Below, piece after piece: positions 9,074-17,335 of a stretch of 64,000 nt of DNA; within the stretch, counting starts at the first letter, position 1, and each line of letters opens with the position of its first letter. Location of the stretch: NCBI GenBank assembly GCA_005239435.1, contig SZNP01000001.1, forward strand, positions 372,001 to 436,000, given 5' to 3'. The translations under genes and the position numbers were made by a program. The stretch comes from Halorussus salinisoli. Its GTDB lineage: Archaea > Halobacteriota > Halobacteria > Halobacteriales > Haladaptataceae. The notes under the pieces were generated by a model. The model was not told the origin of the DNA. It made no database searches and saw only the letters and a list, made by a program, of their open reading frames with translations.

Positions 9074-10618
9074 ATGACGAGAGAACCCCCGGAGACGAAC
9101 GAGGGTTGGTACGCGCTACACGACTTCCGAACCGTCGATTGGGACGCGTGGCGGGACGCGCCCGAGCGCGAACGCGAGACCGCCCTGGAGGAGGGCGTCT
9201 CGTTCCTGCGCGACCGCGTGGACGTGACCGACGCCGAAGATGGGTCGTCGGCGGTGTTCTCGATGCTCGGTCACAAGGCCGACCTGCTGGTGGTCCACTT
9301 CCGGCCGACGATGGCCGACCTCGACACGGCCGAGCGAGCCTTCGAGGACACCGCGTTCGCGGCGTACACCGACCAGTCGAACTCCTACGTCTCGGTGACG
9401 GAGGTCGGCGGCTACACCAACGAGGAGATGACCAAGGAACCGTCGGAAATCGAGGACACCGGTCTGGCGCGCTACGCCGAGAGCAAACTCTACCCCGAGA
9501 TTCCCGACAGCGAGTTCGTCTGCTTCTACCCGATGGACAAGCGCCGCGCGCCGGAGGAGAACTGGTACGACCTCCCGTTCGACGAGCGCGCCGAGATGAT
9601 GGACACCCACGGCGAAATCGGCAAGACGTACGCGGGACAGGTGTCGCAGGTCATCACCGGTTCCATCGGCATGGACGACTTCGAGTGGGGCGTGGACCTG
9701 TTCAGCAACGACCCGACCAACATCAAGGACCTGCTCTACGAACTCCGGTTCGACGAGAGCAGTTCGAAGTACGCCGAGTTCGGTCCGTTCTACTTCGGTC
9801 GGCAGTTCCCGCCCGAGGACCTCCCCCAGTTCATGGCGGGCGAGGCGGTCCCCGCGGAGGACGCCGACGAGGGAGAGTCCGGCCACCCTCACGGTGAAGG
9901 CGGCCACCCCCACAGCGAGGGCGGCCACCCCGGAGAGAGCGAAGACCACCACGGTCACGGCGACGGCGAGGGCCACCATCACGGCGGCGAGTCCGGAAGA
10001 GGTCACGGAAGCGACGGCGCCGGCGAGTCGGGAAGCATCCGCGGCGAACTCGAAGACCTCGACATCTACGCGGGTCAGCCCCACGGCGAGGACGTGTACG
10101 CGATGGTCCTCTACTCCGAGGCCGACCCCGACGAACTGTTCGAGGAGGTAGACGGTCTCCGGGGCAACTTCGACCACTACGACACCCACGTCAAGACCGC
10201 ACTCTACGAGAACCGCGACGCCGAGGGAGCGCGTTCGGCGGTCGTGAGCATCTGGGAGACCCAGAGCGCGGCCGACACCGCGGGCGGATTCCTCGCCGAC
10301 CTCCCCGGCATCGTCGCCAGAGCGGGCGAGGAGAGCGGCTTCGGTACGCAGGGAATGTTCTACACCGTCAAGCCCGACAAGCGTGAGGACTTCGTGGAGA
10401 AGTTCGAGACGGTCGGCGAAGTCCTCGAAGGGATGGACGGCCACCTCGAGACCGACCTGCTGGCGAATCGCGAGGACGAGAACGACATGTTCATCGCCAG
10501 CCAGTGGGAGTCGAAAGACGACGCCATGGCGTTCTTCCGTAGCGACGCCTTCTCGGACACGGTAGACTGGGGCCGGGACGTGCTGGCCGACCGACCGCGA
10601 CACGTCTTCCTGGCCTGA
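9074..10618 (+). CDS. pitA: PitA-like heme protein: chlorite-dismutase/HemQ domain fused to ABM domain
   Basis: A 514-residue two-domain protein. Residues about 8-255 are a chlorite-dismutase-family (Cld/HemQ) domain: EGWYALHDFRTVDW, LGHKADLLVVHFRPT, EIGKTYAGQVSQVITGSIG and FGPFYFGRQF. Residues about 265-320 are a striking His/Gly/Glu-rich linker with many HPH and HHGH groups. Residues about 330-514 form an antibiotic-biosynthesis-monooxygenase-like (dimeric alpha/beta barrel) domain. This is the architecture described as PitA in haloarchaea. Cld-family HemQ proteins decarboxylate coproheme to heme b, so a heme-synthesis role is plausible, but true chlorite dismutation or another heme function is not excluded. 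The His-rich linker may bind metal. Confidence 0.88.
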   Translation: MTREPPETNEGWYALHDFRTVDWDAWRDAPERERETALEEGVSFLRDRVDVTDAEDGSSAVFSMLGHKADLLVVHFRPTMADLDTAERAFEDTAFAAYTDQSNSYVSVTEVGGYTNEEMTKEPSEIEDTGLARYAESKLYPEIPDSEFVCFYPMDKRRAPEENWYDLPFDERAEMMDTHGEIGKTYAGQVSQVITGSIGMDDFEWGVDLFSNDPTNIKDLLYELRFDESSSKYAEFGPFYFGRQFPPEDLPQFMAGEAVPAEDADEGESGHPHGEGGHPHSEGGHPGESEDHHGHGDGEGHHHGGESGRGHGSDGAGESGSIRGELEDLDIYAGQPHGEDVYAMVLYSEADPDELFEEVDGLRGNFDHYDTHVKTALYENRDAEGARSAVVSIWETQSAADTAGGFLADLPGIVARAGEESGFGTQGMFYTVKPDKREDFVEKFETVGEVLEGMDGHLETDLLANREDENDMFIASQWESKDDAMAFFRSDAFSDTVDWGRDVLADRPRHVFLA

Positions 10619-10751
10619 TTCGGCACGCCGTTTCCTACCGGAAGCGTCGGGGTAGCGACGACCGAGCGGTTCCGGCGGTTCCCACCACAACCAAAACCCC
10701 CATCAAGTCAGGACGAGTAGTTTTCGAGAGATAAGCGACGGAGGACTCTGT

Positions 10752-11657
10752 ATGACCAAACGACACGTATCCCTCTCCGACGAGATGGAGGCTTCACTGG
10801 AGGAGTTCATCGCAGAGGTAGACCAACGACTGGCGAGCGACGAGGACACCTGTAGTGTGGTCGAGGAGGTGTTGGTGGACCTCCACGGCGACCGGGGTGC
10901 CTACGACCGGTGGCAGAGCGGCGATCCGGTCTCGCCAGCCGAGAAGGTCCGCCTCCAGAGCTACGACCCGTGTAACGCGACCCTCGAAAGCGAGTACTAC
11001 GCCGAGAAGGACGAGGAGAAGTTCCAGCAGTCCAAGCACCTCCAGTGGCTCTGGCGGCAGTTCGACGCCACGCCGATGGCCGACAACGTGGAGTTCGCGC
11101 TCCGGTTTCGCGGGATGCTCGCCGACCACCTCTTCGCCGACTGCGGGGACGACTGCCGGTTCTTCAAGGGCATCACGTTCACCTACGGCCACAACATCAC
11201 GGTCGGGGACAACGTCGTGGTCCACGACGACGTGCATCTGGACGACCGCGGTGAGTTGACCATCGGCGACCGGGTGTCCATCTCCGACTCCGCTCACATC
11301 TACACCCACGACCACGACGTGGTGGACCAGACCGAGGTGAAGAACTACCACACCGTCATCGAGGACGACGCTCGTGTCACCTACGACTCGATGGTGCGAG
11401 CGGGCGTCCGAATCGGTGAGAACGCTATCGTCGGCGCGAAGTCCATCGTCCGGCGCGACGTGCCCGCCCACCACATCGCGGTGGGCCAACCGGCCAAGAG
11501 CGTGAAGATCAAGCCCGGGTGGGAGGGCGTGGCCGAGTCGGTGGACGCCGACGTGGAGACCGACAAGGAAGCGCGGCGCATCGAGTACGACCTGCCCGAC
11601 GACTTGGAGGTCTACGACGAGTTTCAGCGCGACCTGAGTCCGCCGGACGAGGAGTGA
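10752..11657 (+). CDS. left-handed beta-helix (hexapeptide) acyltransferase-like protein
   Basis: A 301-residue protein. About 110 residues of helical, acidic N-terminus precede a hexapeptide-repeat left-handed beta-helix (residues about 135-255: GHNITVGDNVVVHDDVHLDD, GDRVSISDSAHIYTHDHD, GVRIGENAIVGAKSIVRRDV, HHIAVGQPAKSV), as in maltose/galactoside O-acetyltransferases. The YTHDHD histidine fits the catalytic position of this family. Its substrate is unknown; CoA-dependent O- or N-acetylation is the family role. The long N-terminal part is unlike short MAT proteins. ATG at 10752 has GGAGGACTCTGT ahead of it, a possible ribosome-binding sequence. Follows pitA by 133 bases. Confidence 0.85.
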   Translation: MTKRHVSLSDEMEASLEEFIAEVDQRLASDEDTCSVVEEVLVDLHGDRGAYDRWQSGDPVSPAEKVRLQSYDPCNATLESEYYAEKDEEKFQQSKHLQWLWRQFDATPMADNVEFALRFRGMLADHLFADCGDDCRFFKGITFTYGHNITVGDNVVVHDDVHLDDRGELTIGDRVSISDSAHIYTHDHDVVDQTEVKNYHTVIEDDARVTYDSMVRAGVRIGENAIVGAKSIVRRDVPAHHIAVGQPAKSVKIKPGWEGVAESVDADVETDKEARRIEYDLPDDLEVYDEFQRDLSPPDEE

Positions 11658-11995
11658 ACGCGTCGTTTTCGGGTCGTCGGTCGTGAGTCGGAGACGGTAC
11701 ACCTCGTCTTCGCCGTTTTGTGGAGTTTCGTCGGTGAGGACGTCGTAGAGTTAACTACTGCTTGGCCCGAGGAGTCTACCGAAACTACACCGCACTGCCA
11801 CCGCGACCGCCTCAGACCTCCCACGCGTCGCTCGCGCGCCGGAACTGACGAAACATTTCTTTACAATTGTTAAAGATGTACGAAAGATTCCATAAAGCTC
11901 GTAGAGATGGTTCGACCGCCGAGAGTGCCGACGATTCACCGCACGCCTAGCCGCCTTCGACACCTTTGTAACCACAAACGAACACCCTCCGAGAC
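11658..11995. other. intergenic region with repeat copy 2 and AT-rich promoter zone
   Basis: A 338-base gap. Around 11749-11850 it holds a short form of the dispersed repeat. Downstream, 11853-11900 is AT-rich (ACATTTCTTTACAATTGTTAAAG), which may contain the promoter of the AEC transporter gene or a terminator. No coding region seen. Confidence 0.5.
11749..11850. repeat. dispersed repeat, copy 2
   Basis: Head AGTTAACTACTGC (11749-11761), a short ACCGCACTGCCACCGCGACC tract (about 11788-11807), then CCTCCCACG and CGCTCGCGCGCC. Copies 1 and 3 have comparable CCTCC and GC-rich tails. Shorter than copies 1 and 3. Confidence 0.4.
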
Positions 11996-12952
11996 GTGTC
12001 ACTCGTCTCTGCGCTCGGGACGGCCATCCTACCGGTTCTGTCGGTCGCGGCGGTCGGCTTCCTGCTCGGGAAATCGCGCGACGTGGACGTGGACCCGCTG
12101 GGGACCGTCACCCTCTACGTCCTGACGCCCGCGCTCATCTTCCACAGCCTCGCCACCTCCGAGATCTCCGGCGGACTGGCCGCGAAGCTAATCGGCGGCG
12201 TCGTGGTGTTCACACTGGCGATGGTCGGGTTGGCCGAGGGCGTCGGGAGACTGCTCGGCGAGACCGAACCCGCGCTGAGCGCGCTCGTCCTCTCGTCGTC
12301 GTTCCCCAACGCGGGCAACTACGGCATCCCGCTATCGGCGTTCGCGTTCGGCGCGGTCGGGCGCTCGACCGCGGTCCTCTACATCGCGGGCCAGTCGGTG
12401 CTGATGTACACCGTCGGCGTCTACCTGGCCTCGCGCGGCGACGAGAGCGACCTGCGTTCGGCCGCAATCGAGGTGTTTCGCCTGCCGCTGGTCTACGCCG
12501 TCGTCGCGGCGTGGCTCGCGCGATGGCTCGGAGTCGTGCCCGCCAGCGACACCGCCGCGATGGAGACGCTGAAGTTGGTCGGCGACGCCGCAATCCCGGT
12601 GATGCTCCTGATGCTCGGCATCCAACTCGCCAACACTCAGCACGGCGCGGCCATCTCGCGGGTCGGCGTCTCGAACGGACTGAAACTCTTCGTCGCGCCG
12701 CTGGTCGGCGTCGGGGTCGCCCTCCTGCTCGGTCTCGGGTCGAACCCGGCCGTCGCGCGAGTGTTCGTGCTGGAGTGCGGGATGCCCGCCGCGGTCACGC
12801 CGCTGATTCTGTCCATCGAGTACGATTCCGGTGGTGACAGCGGGCTGACGGGTCCGGAGTACGTGAGTACGGCCATCTTCGCGAGTACCGTGGCGAGCGT
12901 GGTGACGCTGACGGGGCTAATCGCGCTACTTCAGTCCGGAATGCTGATCTGA
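11996..12952 (+). CDS. AEC family transporter (auxin efflux carrier type permease)
   Basis: A 318-residue membrane protein with about ten hydrophobic segments in the two-times-five layout of AEC permeases. Motifs include LTPALIFHSLA near residue 38 and the conserved SSFPNAGNYGIPL near 100, with a second-half AIPVMLLMLGIQLA near 198. The family exports organic acids or auxin-like compounds; the substrate here is unknown. The GTG at 11996 gives a start at the first membrane segment. Convergent with the crotonase gene; a hairpin-forming repeat lies between them. Confidence 0.88.
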   Translation: MSLVSALGTAILPVLSVAAVGFLLGKSRDVDVDPLGTVTLYVLTPALIFHSLATSEISGGLAAKLIGGVVVFTLAMVGLAEGVGRLLGETEPALSALVLSSSFPNAGNYGIPLSAFAFGAVGRSTAVLYIAGQSVLMYTVGVYLASRGDESDLRSAAIEVFRLPLVYAVVAAWLARWLGVVPASDTAAMETLKLVGDAAIPVMLLMLGIQLANTQHGAAISRVGVSNGLKLFVAPLVGVGVALLLGLGSNPAVARVFVLECGMPAAVTPLILSIEYDSGGDSGLTGPEYVSTAIFASTVASVVTLTGLIALLQSGMLI

Positions 12953-13004
12953 TATCGTCGGTGTCGAGGACATCCGTGCGGGACGGTGACGGAGAACTGC
13001 GAGA

Positions 13005-13050
13005 AGCTACCTACTCCGTGAGCCGATGGTAACTGCACGCCTCGGAGTAG
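13005..13050. repeat. dispersed repeat, copy 4, forming a hairpin between convergent genes
   Basis: AGCTACCTACTCCGTGAG (13005-13022) matches copy 3 at 59263-59280 in 17 of 18 bases, and similarity continues about 20 bases further. Within it CTACTCC pairs with GGAGTAG (about 13044-13050), giving a hairpin that could act as a terminator between the AEC and crotonase genes. Confidence 0.45.
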
Positions 13051-13092
13051 AACGTCGGAGAGGGCGCAGCGCGGGAACGCGACACCCGACGC

Positions 13093-13794
13093 TCACGAGT
13101 CGCGCTGGTCGGCGATAGCGTCGGCGTGGCGCTCGACGAGTTCGCCGAAGACCTCAGTCTCGCGGCGTTCCTGCATCTCCGGCGGCGAGTCGTCGCGCAT
13201 CCGCTCCTTGACGACGCGGAGGGTCTCGGGGTCGTTGTCGGCGAGTTCGTCGGTGACCGCTCGCGGGTCGTCGGTCACGCGAGAGACCAGTCCCATCCGG
13301 CGGGCGGTCTCGGCGTCTACGGTCCGACCCGAGAGCGCGAGGTCCAGCGCTTCGCCCTCTCCGACGACGCGGGGCAGGCGAACGGTTCCGCCCCACGCGC
13401 CGAACAGGCCGAGCTTCACGCCGGGTTCCGCGAAGGTGGCCTCGGGCGTGGCGACCCGGAGATCGGCCGCGAGCGCCAACTCGACCCCGCCGCCGCGCGC
13501 CGGGCCGTCGATGCCCGCGACGACCGCACTCTCGGCGGCCTCGATGGCGTCGGCGACTCGCTGGCCACGCTCGGCGAACGCCTCGGCTTCCTCCCGGTCG
13601 AGTCCGGCCACCACGTCGAGGTCCGCCCCGGCGCAGAACGCCGGCCCCTCGCCTCGGAGGTAGACCACCGGCTGGCTGGCGTCCGCCACGGCGGTTTCGA
13701 GCGCGTCGAGTCCGTCGGGCGTGAGCGCGTTACGTCTGTCGGGCCGGTCGAGCGTCACGACCCGCACCCGGTCGCAGTCCTGAGTTCGAATCAC
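13093..13794 (-). CDS. enoyl-CoA hydratase/isomerase family protein (crotonase fold)
   Basis: A 233-residue crotonase-fold protein. Start GTG 13794 is chosen because the protein then begins at the conserved first strand; the open frame continues upstream to 13887 but adds a non-conserved stretch overlapping the divergent promoter. Oxyanion-hole and active-site motifs are GPAFCAGADLD and ARGGGVELALAADLRVAT. The first catalytic Glu of hydratases (GGGVELAL) is present. The second, normally in a QPE-like position, is replaced: the segment reads EPGVKLG. Hydratase activity is therefore uncertain and an isomerase or hydrolase role is possible. Acts on acyl-CoA, probably cytoplasmic. Divergent from the 13866 gene. 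Confidence 0.85.
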   Translation of the reverse strand: MIRTQDCDRVRVVTLDRPDRRNALTPDGLDALETAVADASQPVVYLRGEGPAFCAGADLDVVAGLDREEAEAFAERGQRVADAIEAAESAVVAGIDGPARGGGVELALAADLRVATPEATFAEPGVKLGLFGAWGGTVRLPRVVGEGEALDLALSGRTVDAETARRMGLVSRVTDDPRAVTDELADNDPETLRVVKERMRDDSPPEMQERRETEVFGELVERHADAIADQRDS

Positions 13795-13865
13795 GGTCGC
13801 ATCACGTTCGCATCTCGGAGTTGCTTTCCAAAGGTCTTTGGCGATTCCGTCGTAAGGGTCGGCCA

Positions 13866-14588
13866 ATGGAAGCGGCCGTCCGGGCACGAAAAGCAGGACG
13901 AGAGGCGGTGCGAGACGTTGCGCCCGACCGACTCCGCGAACGCATCCACGCCCTCCTCGACGAGTCGGCGATGGTGCCGGGCGTGCTGGCGCTCACGTCC
14001 GCACGCGCCGTCGAGGACGCGAGCGCGACCGGAGGCGCGAAGGCAACGAGGGGGACGCACGACAGCGACGGAACCGGACCCGGCCCCGTCGGCGTCGAAG
14101 AGCGCGCCGCTGGCGTCCAACTCATCTACGAGGGACTGCGTCTCACCCGCGCGCTCGCCGACGAACCGCCGTGGGAGCGCGACCCGCCACACACCGACAG
14201 CAACATCGACATCCTCGCCGCGGACGTGATGGTCGCTCGCGGGTTCTCCCTGCTCGCTCGAACCGAGGCCGCCGACAAGGCCGTCGAGACGGTCCAGTCG
14301 TTCGGCCGCGACGAGACCGACGGCCAGCAGGGCCGCCCGGCCGCCCAGCACGCGCTGGAGACCGACGTGTTCGAACTCGCGGTCGTCGCGGGCACGACCG
14401 CGTTCGGGGCCGACCCCTCCGACGCACTGCTGGCCTACGCCGCCGAACTGGCCGAGTCGCTCGACGGCGACCACCCGGAATCGCCCGAGCCAGTCGTCGA
14501 CGACGTAGAACAGGCCGTGGCCGACGCGCCGGACCCCCGGAAGTTCGGCCCGGTCGACGACCCGCGCCCCTCGGCCACCGACCCCTAA
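13866..14588 (+). CDS. conserved haloarchaeal helical protein (DUF7114 type)
   Basis: A 240-residue, mostly helical, acidic protein found (from memory, as DUF7114) throughout haloarchaea. No catalytic motif is certain. Segments SNIDILAADVMVARGFSLLA and FELAVVAGTTAFGADPSD loosely recall polyprenyl-synthase-like helical folds, but the aspartate-rich motif is missing. Function unknown. ATG 13866 is used; an in-frame TTG at 13821 adds a basic, non-conserved piece. Followed 64 bases later by tRNA-Thr on the same strand. Confidence 0.75.
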   Translation: MEAAVRARKAGREAVRDVAPDRLRERIHALLDESAMVPGVLALTSARAVEDASATGGAKATRGTHDSDGTGPGPVGVEERAAGVQLIYEGLRLTRALADEPPWERDPPHTDSNIDILAADVMVARGFSLLARTEAADKAVETVQSFGRDETDGQQGRPAAQHALETDVFELAVVAGTTAFGADPSDALLAYAAELAESLDGDHPESPEPVVDDVEQAVADAPDPRKFGPVDDPRPSATDP

Positions 14589-14652
14589 CGCGAATCGAAA
14601 CGCCTAAAGAGGTTTCCGGGCATACGATGAAACGCGCCGAATTGCGTAGTGC

Positions 14653-14724
14653 GCCTGGGTAGCTTAGAGGTAAAGCGCGTCCTTGGTAAGGACGAGAGCC
14701 CGGGTTCAAATCCCGGCCTAGGCT
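14653..14724 (+). tRNA. tRNA-Thr (anticodon GGT)
   Basis: A 72-base cloverleaf without intron. The acceptor stem GCCTGGG pairs with CCTAGGC, with a G-T pair. The anticodon arm CGTCC-TTGGTAA-GGACG places GGT at 34-36. The T arm is CCGGG-TTCAAAT-CCCGG. Discriminator base T fits archaeal tRNA-Thr; CCA is not encoded. A CTTTTC run follows directly and may end transcription. Confidence 0.97.
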
Positions 14725-14812
14725 CTTTTCACGCACGTTACACCGCGAAGTTCTATCTCTACGTTTCGAGCGAAGATTCCGACCGAAAGAGACGGTACTG
14801 ACGCATCGATAC

Positions 14813-15484
14813 TCACTCGGCGCGGTCGCGGTCGTCACCCCGGAGGAGCAACAGCACGCCGAACAGCACGGGTGACAGCAGACCCATCACGATAGCCGTC
14901 ACGATGGTCGCGGCTTCCAGCGAGGGGAGTCCGTCGCCGCCCTCGGCAGCGTGGTCGCCGCCGCTGTCGGACCCGCCGTCGGACCCGCCGCCGAGTTCGC
15001 TCGGGTCGAGACCACCGGAACCGCCAGCGACGACGGCCCCTTTCATGCCCAGCGTCTCGTGTGGGCTACAGAAGTACTTGTACGTCCCTTCGGACTCGAA
15101 GGTGTGTTCGAAGGTCTGGCCCGCTTCGGAGACCAGTTCGCTCTCGAAACTACCGTCGTCGGCGACCACGTTGTGAGACCCGCCGTCGCCGGTCCACTCC
15201 CAGACGACGGTCGTTCCGGGGTCTACGCGAATCGCCGCTGGCGAGAACGCGAGCGCTCCTCCGTTGCCCTCCGCGCCGACCCGAACCGTCACTTCGTCGC
15301 GGCCGGTGAAGTCGTAGGTTCCGTCGAAGTTGCTCGTGTTGTCGAACCAGCCATCGTAGTTCGGTTCGCTCTGTGCGGACGTTCGGTTAGCCACGCTTGC
15401 GACCGCGGTCGACGTCCCGACTGCGATGGCACTACGTCGGAGAAACGTTCGCCGGTCGGACGGCGTGCCGATGTGAGAGCTCAT
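14813..15484 (-). CDS. halocyanin-type blue copper protein with C-terminal membrane anchor
   Basis: About 223 residues. A Tat-type signal (DRRTFLRRSA) is followed by a halocyanin domain of about 90 residues with EVTVRVGAEGNGG, the first His ligand in GGSHNVV and the Cys-Pro-His-Met-type loop YFCSPHETLGMKG. A Ser/Gly-rich linker and a hydrophobic C-terminal helix (about 195-215) anchor it to the membrane, so it faces outside. Halocyanins are membrane-bound one-electron carriers. Its position next to the cytochrome c maturation genes suggests an electron-transfer partner (inference). ATG at 15484 is used; an ATG at 15493 adds three residues. A TATA-like TTTTATC lies just upstream. Confidence 0.88.
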   Translation of the reverse strand: MSSHIGTPSDRRTFLRRSAIAVGTSTAVASVANRTSAQSEPNYDGWFDNTSNFDGTYDFTGRDEVTVRVGAEGNGGALAFSPAAIRVDPGTTVVWEWTGDGGSHNVVADDGSFESELVSEAGQTFEHTFESEGTYKYFCSPHETLGMKGAVVAGGSGGLDPSELGGGSDGGSDSGGDHAAEGGDGLPSLEAATIVTAIVMGLLSPVLFGVLLLLRGDDRDRAE

Positions 15485-15661
15485 CGTCTCCACTGTATTG
15501 TGCAGTTATGATAAAACATCGGTAATCCGCCTCGAAAGCGGAAACTCGAACGTCGCGATACGACCGCCGAGGTGCGTGAAAAACCGACAGAAGTCCGGAC
15601 TGGGTCGCGTTAGCGCCATCGTGACGCCGAGGGTATTTCGGTGAGAGCGAAAGACTCCAGA

Positions 15662-15781
15662 TCAGTTTCCGACGTCGGTCACGCGCTGTTCAAGTCGCCG
15701 TAGCCGTCGCTGGAGGTACGCCACGTACCCGAACAGCGAGACGAACAGCGTCGTGTAACCCGCGAGGAGTAACGGTTCCAT
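15662..15781 (-). CDS. ccmD: CcmD-like small membrane protein
   Basis: A 39-residue protein with one N-terminal hydrophobic helix (LLLAGYTTLFVSLFGYVAYL) followed by a basic, coiled tail (RRLRRLEQR). This is the pattern of CcmD, the small subunit that releases holo-CcmE from the CcmABC heme exporter. It begins 5 bases after ccmC and is clearly in the same transcript. Small CcmD proteins have little sequence conservation, so the call rests on size, topology and position. Confidence 0.7.
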   Translation of the reverse strand: MEPLLLAGYTTLFVSLFGYVAYLQRRLRRLEQRVTDVGN

Positions 15782-15786
15782 GCTTG

Positions 15787-16509
15787 TCACCTCCTGGGGG
15801 TGTGAAGCCGAAGTATCTTGTCTTCCAGTTCGTGCATCTCGATTCGGAGTCCGAGGAGATAGAGGTAGAGCAACGACGCCGCGACCAGCGAGACGACGAG
15901 CGTCGTCGGATCGATGTTGGCGCTGACCTGCGGATTTCCGAGCGTGGTCTCGTGGAACGTCGGGGTCCACAACCGGGTCGAGACGTACGAAATCGGCACG
16001 GTCACGAACCCGATGACGCCGTACACCGCGGCGTATCGCTCCTCGCCGTCGCGTTCGGTCGAGGAGTAGATGAGGAGGTATCCGGCGTAGATGAACCACA
16101 CGACGAGGAACGTGATGAGTCGCACGTCGGTCCACTCCCACCACGAGTTCCATATCACTTTCCCCCACATGCTTCCGAGGACGAGCGTGAGCGTGGCGAA
16201 CAGGAACCCGATTTCGCCGGAACTGTGGGCGAGTCGAGCCCAGTATCGGCCGCGATACCGGAGGTGGAGGACGCTTCCGAGGAACGTCGTCCCGAACGCC
16301 GCGGCCGCGACCCACGCCAGTGCGATGTGCCAGTACGCGAGGAGGTTCCCGCCGTGTTCGATGCCGTACATCGTCTTCGAGGCGACGCCGAACACCAGAA
16401 CCAACGATGCCACGCCGAAGACGAGCGTCCCCCACTTGACCGGCCGACTGGTCATCGTGCGGTGGAGGACACCCGTCAACCGACCGACGACGCTACTCAA
16501 TCCCTTCAT
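15787..16509 (-). CDS. ccmC: heme handling membrane protein CcmC
   Basis: A 240-residue protein with six hydrophobic helices. The tryptophan-rich WWD heme-handling motif appears as WGKVIWNSWWEWTDVRLIT (about residues 115-133). Flanking His residues in WHIALAW and LAHSSGE fit the axial heme ligands of CcmC. CcmC presents heme to the chaperone CcmE in System I cytochrome c biogenesis. Downstream of ccdA, upstream of ccmD, in the operon tsdA-ccdA-ccmC-ccmD. ATG at 16509. Confidence 0.9.
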   Translation of the reverse strand: MKGLSSVVGRLTGVLHRTMTSRPVKWGTLVFGVASLVLVFGVASKTMYGIEHGGNLLAYWHIALAWVAAAAFGTTFLGSVLHLRYRGRYWARLAHSSGEIGFLFATLTLVLGSMWGKVIWNSWWEWTDVRLITFLVVWFIYAGYLLIYSSTERDGEERYAAVYGVIGFVTVPISYVSTRLWTPTFHETTLGNPQVSANIDPTTLVVSLVAASLLYLYLLGLRIEMHELEDKILRLHTPRR

Positions 16510-16626
16510 GATTCTCTTCTCCGTCGTCCTCTACTCCGTCGTTCTCTTCGCCGCCGTTCTACCGCCGCGTTTCGGTCGGTTCTGCGGTCAGTCAGTTCGT
16601 ATCCGTTCGTTTCCATGTGTGTCGTT

Positions 16627-17307
16627 TCAGAGCAAGTCGATTAGCGTAGCGAGCAGTAGTTTGTCGAGACCGAACAGGAGCGCGACGCCCAGCGTGACGA
16701 ACGCATAACCGGTCGCAGTCCGGAACGAGCGACCGATACCGTCGCCCGTCACCGCGTCGAGGATACGCCGTCCACCGTACGCGACACCCAGAAGCGGCAC
16801 CGAGAACCCCGCTCCGTAGACGAACAGTAGCCACGCGCTGTGGGTGACGTTCGCCGTCGTTCCGGCGTACGCGAGGACGCCGCCCAGAATCGGACCTACG
16901 CAGGGAAGCCAGATGGCTCCGAGCAGGAGACCGACGACGAAGGCGTTCGCTAGCGGATACCGCTTTTCGTCCACTATCTGGGTCATCGTCGTCGCTCGAC
17001 TCGCGAACCGGGAGGCGTACCGCGAGTAGATGCGATTGAGGTCGTCGTCGGCCATCACGCCCCCGAACGCCAGCATGAAGACCGCGAACGGAACCCTCAC
17101 GCTGTCGGGCGTCACCGACCCCGCGACTCCGGTGAGGACACCGAGGACGGTGAACGTCAGCGTACTCCCCGCTACCACGGCGACCGGTCGCAGTCGGTGG
17201 CCGGTACCACCGACTACCAACACCGGAATCATGGGGAGGCAACACGGCGTAAGTATCGTTACGACGCCCGCGAGGAACACTGCGGTCGTCGTCGGGTCGT
17301 CTATCAT
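16627..17307 (-). CDS. ccdA: CcdA/DsbD-like thiol-disulfide transmembrane protein
   Basis: A 226-residue protein with six hydrophobic helices. Conserved Cys residues lie in TPCCLPMIP (helix 1) and LPCVGPILGG (helix 4), the redox pair that carries reducing equivalents across the membrane in CcdA. It would keep apocytochrome or thioredoxin-like thiols reduced outside the cell, here probably via the membrane thioredoxin at 19021. Starts 28 bases after the cytochrome gene and precedes ccmC by 117 bases. Confidence 0.9.
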   Translation of the reverse strand: MIDDPTTTAVFLAGVVTILTPCCLPMIPVLVVGGTGHRLRPVAVVAGSTLTFTVLGVLTGVAGSVTPDSVRVPFAVFMLAFGGVMADDDLNRIYSRYASRFASRATTMTQIVDEKRYPLANAFVVGLLLGAIWLPCVGPILGGVLAYAGTTANVTHSAWLLFVYGAGFSVPLLGVAYGGRRILDAVTGDGIGRSFRTATGYAFVTLGVALLFGLDKLLLATLIDLL

Positions 17308-17335
17308 TCGGTCGAATTCGAACGGCGGTGGAGGG

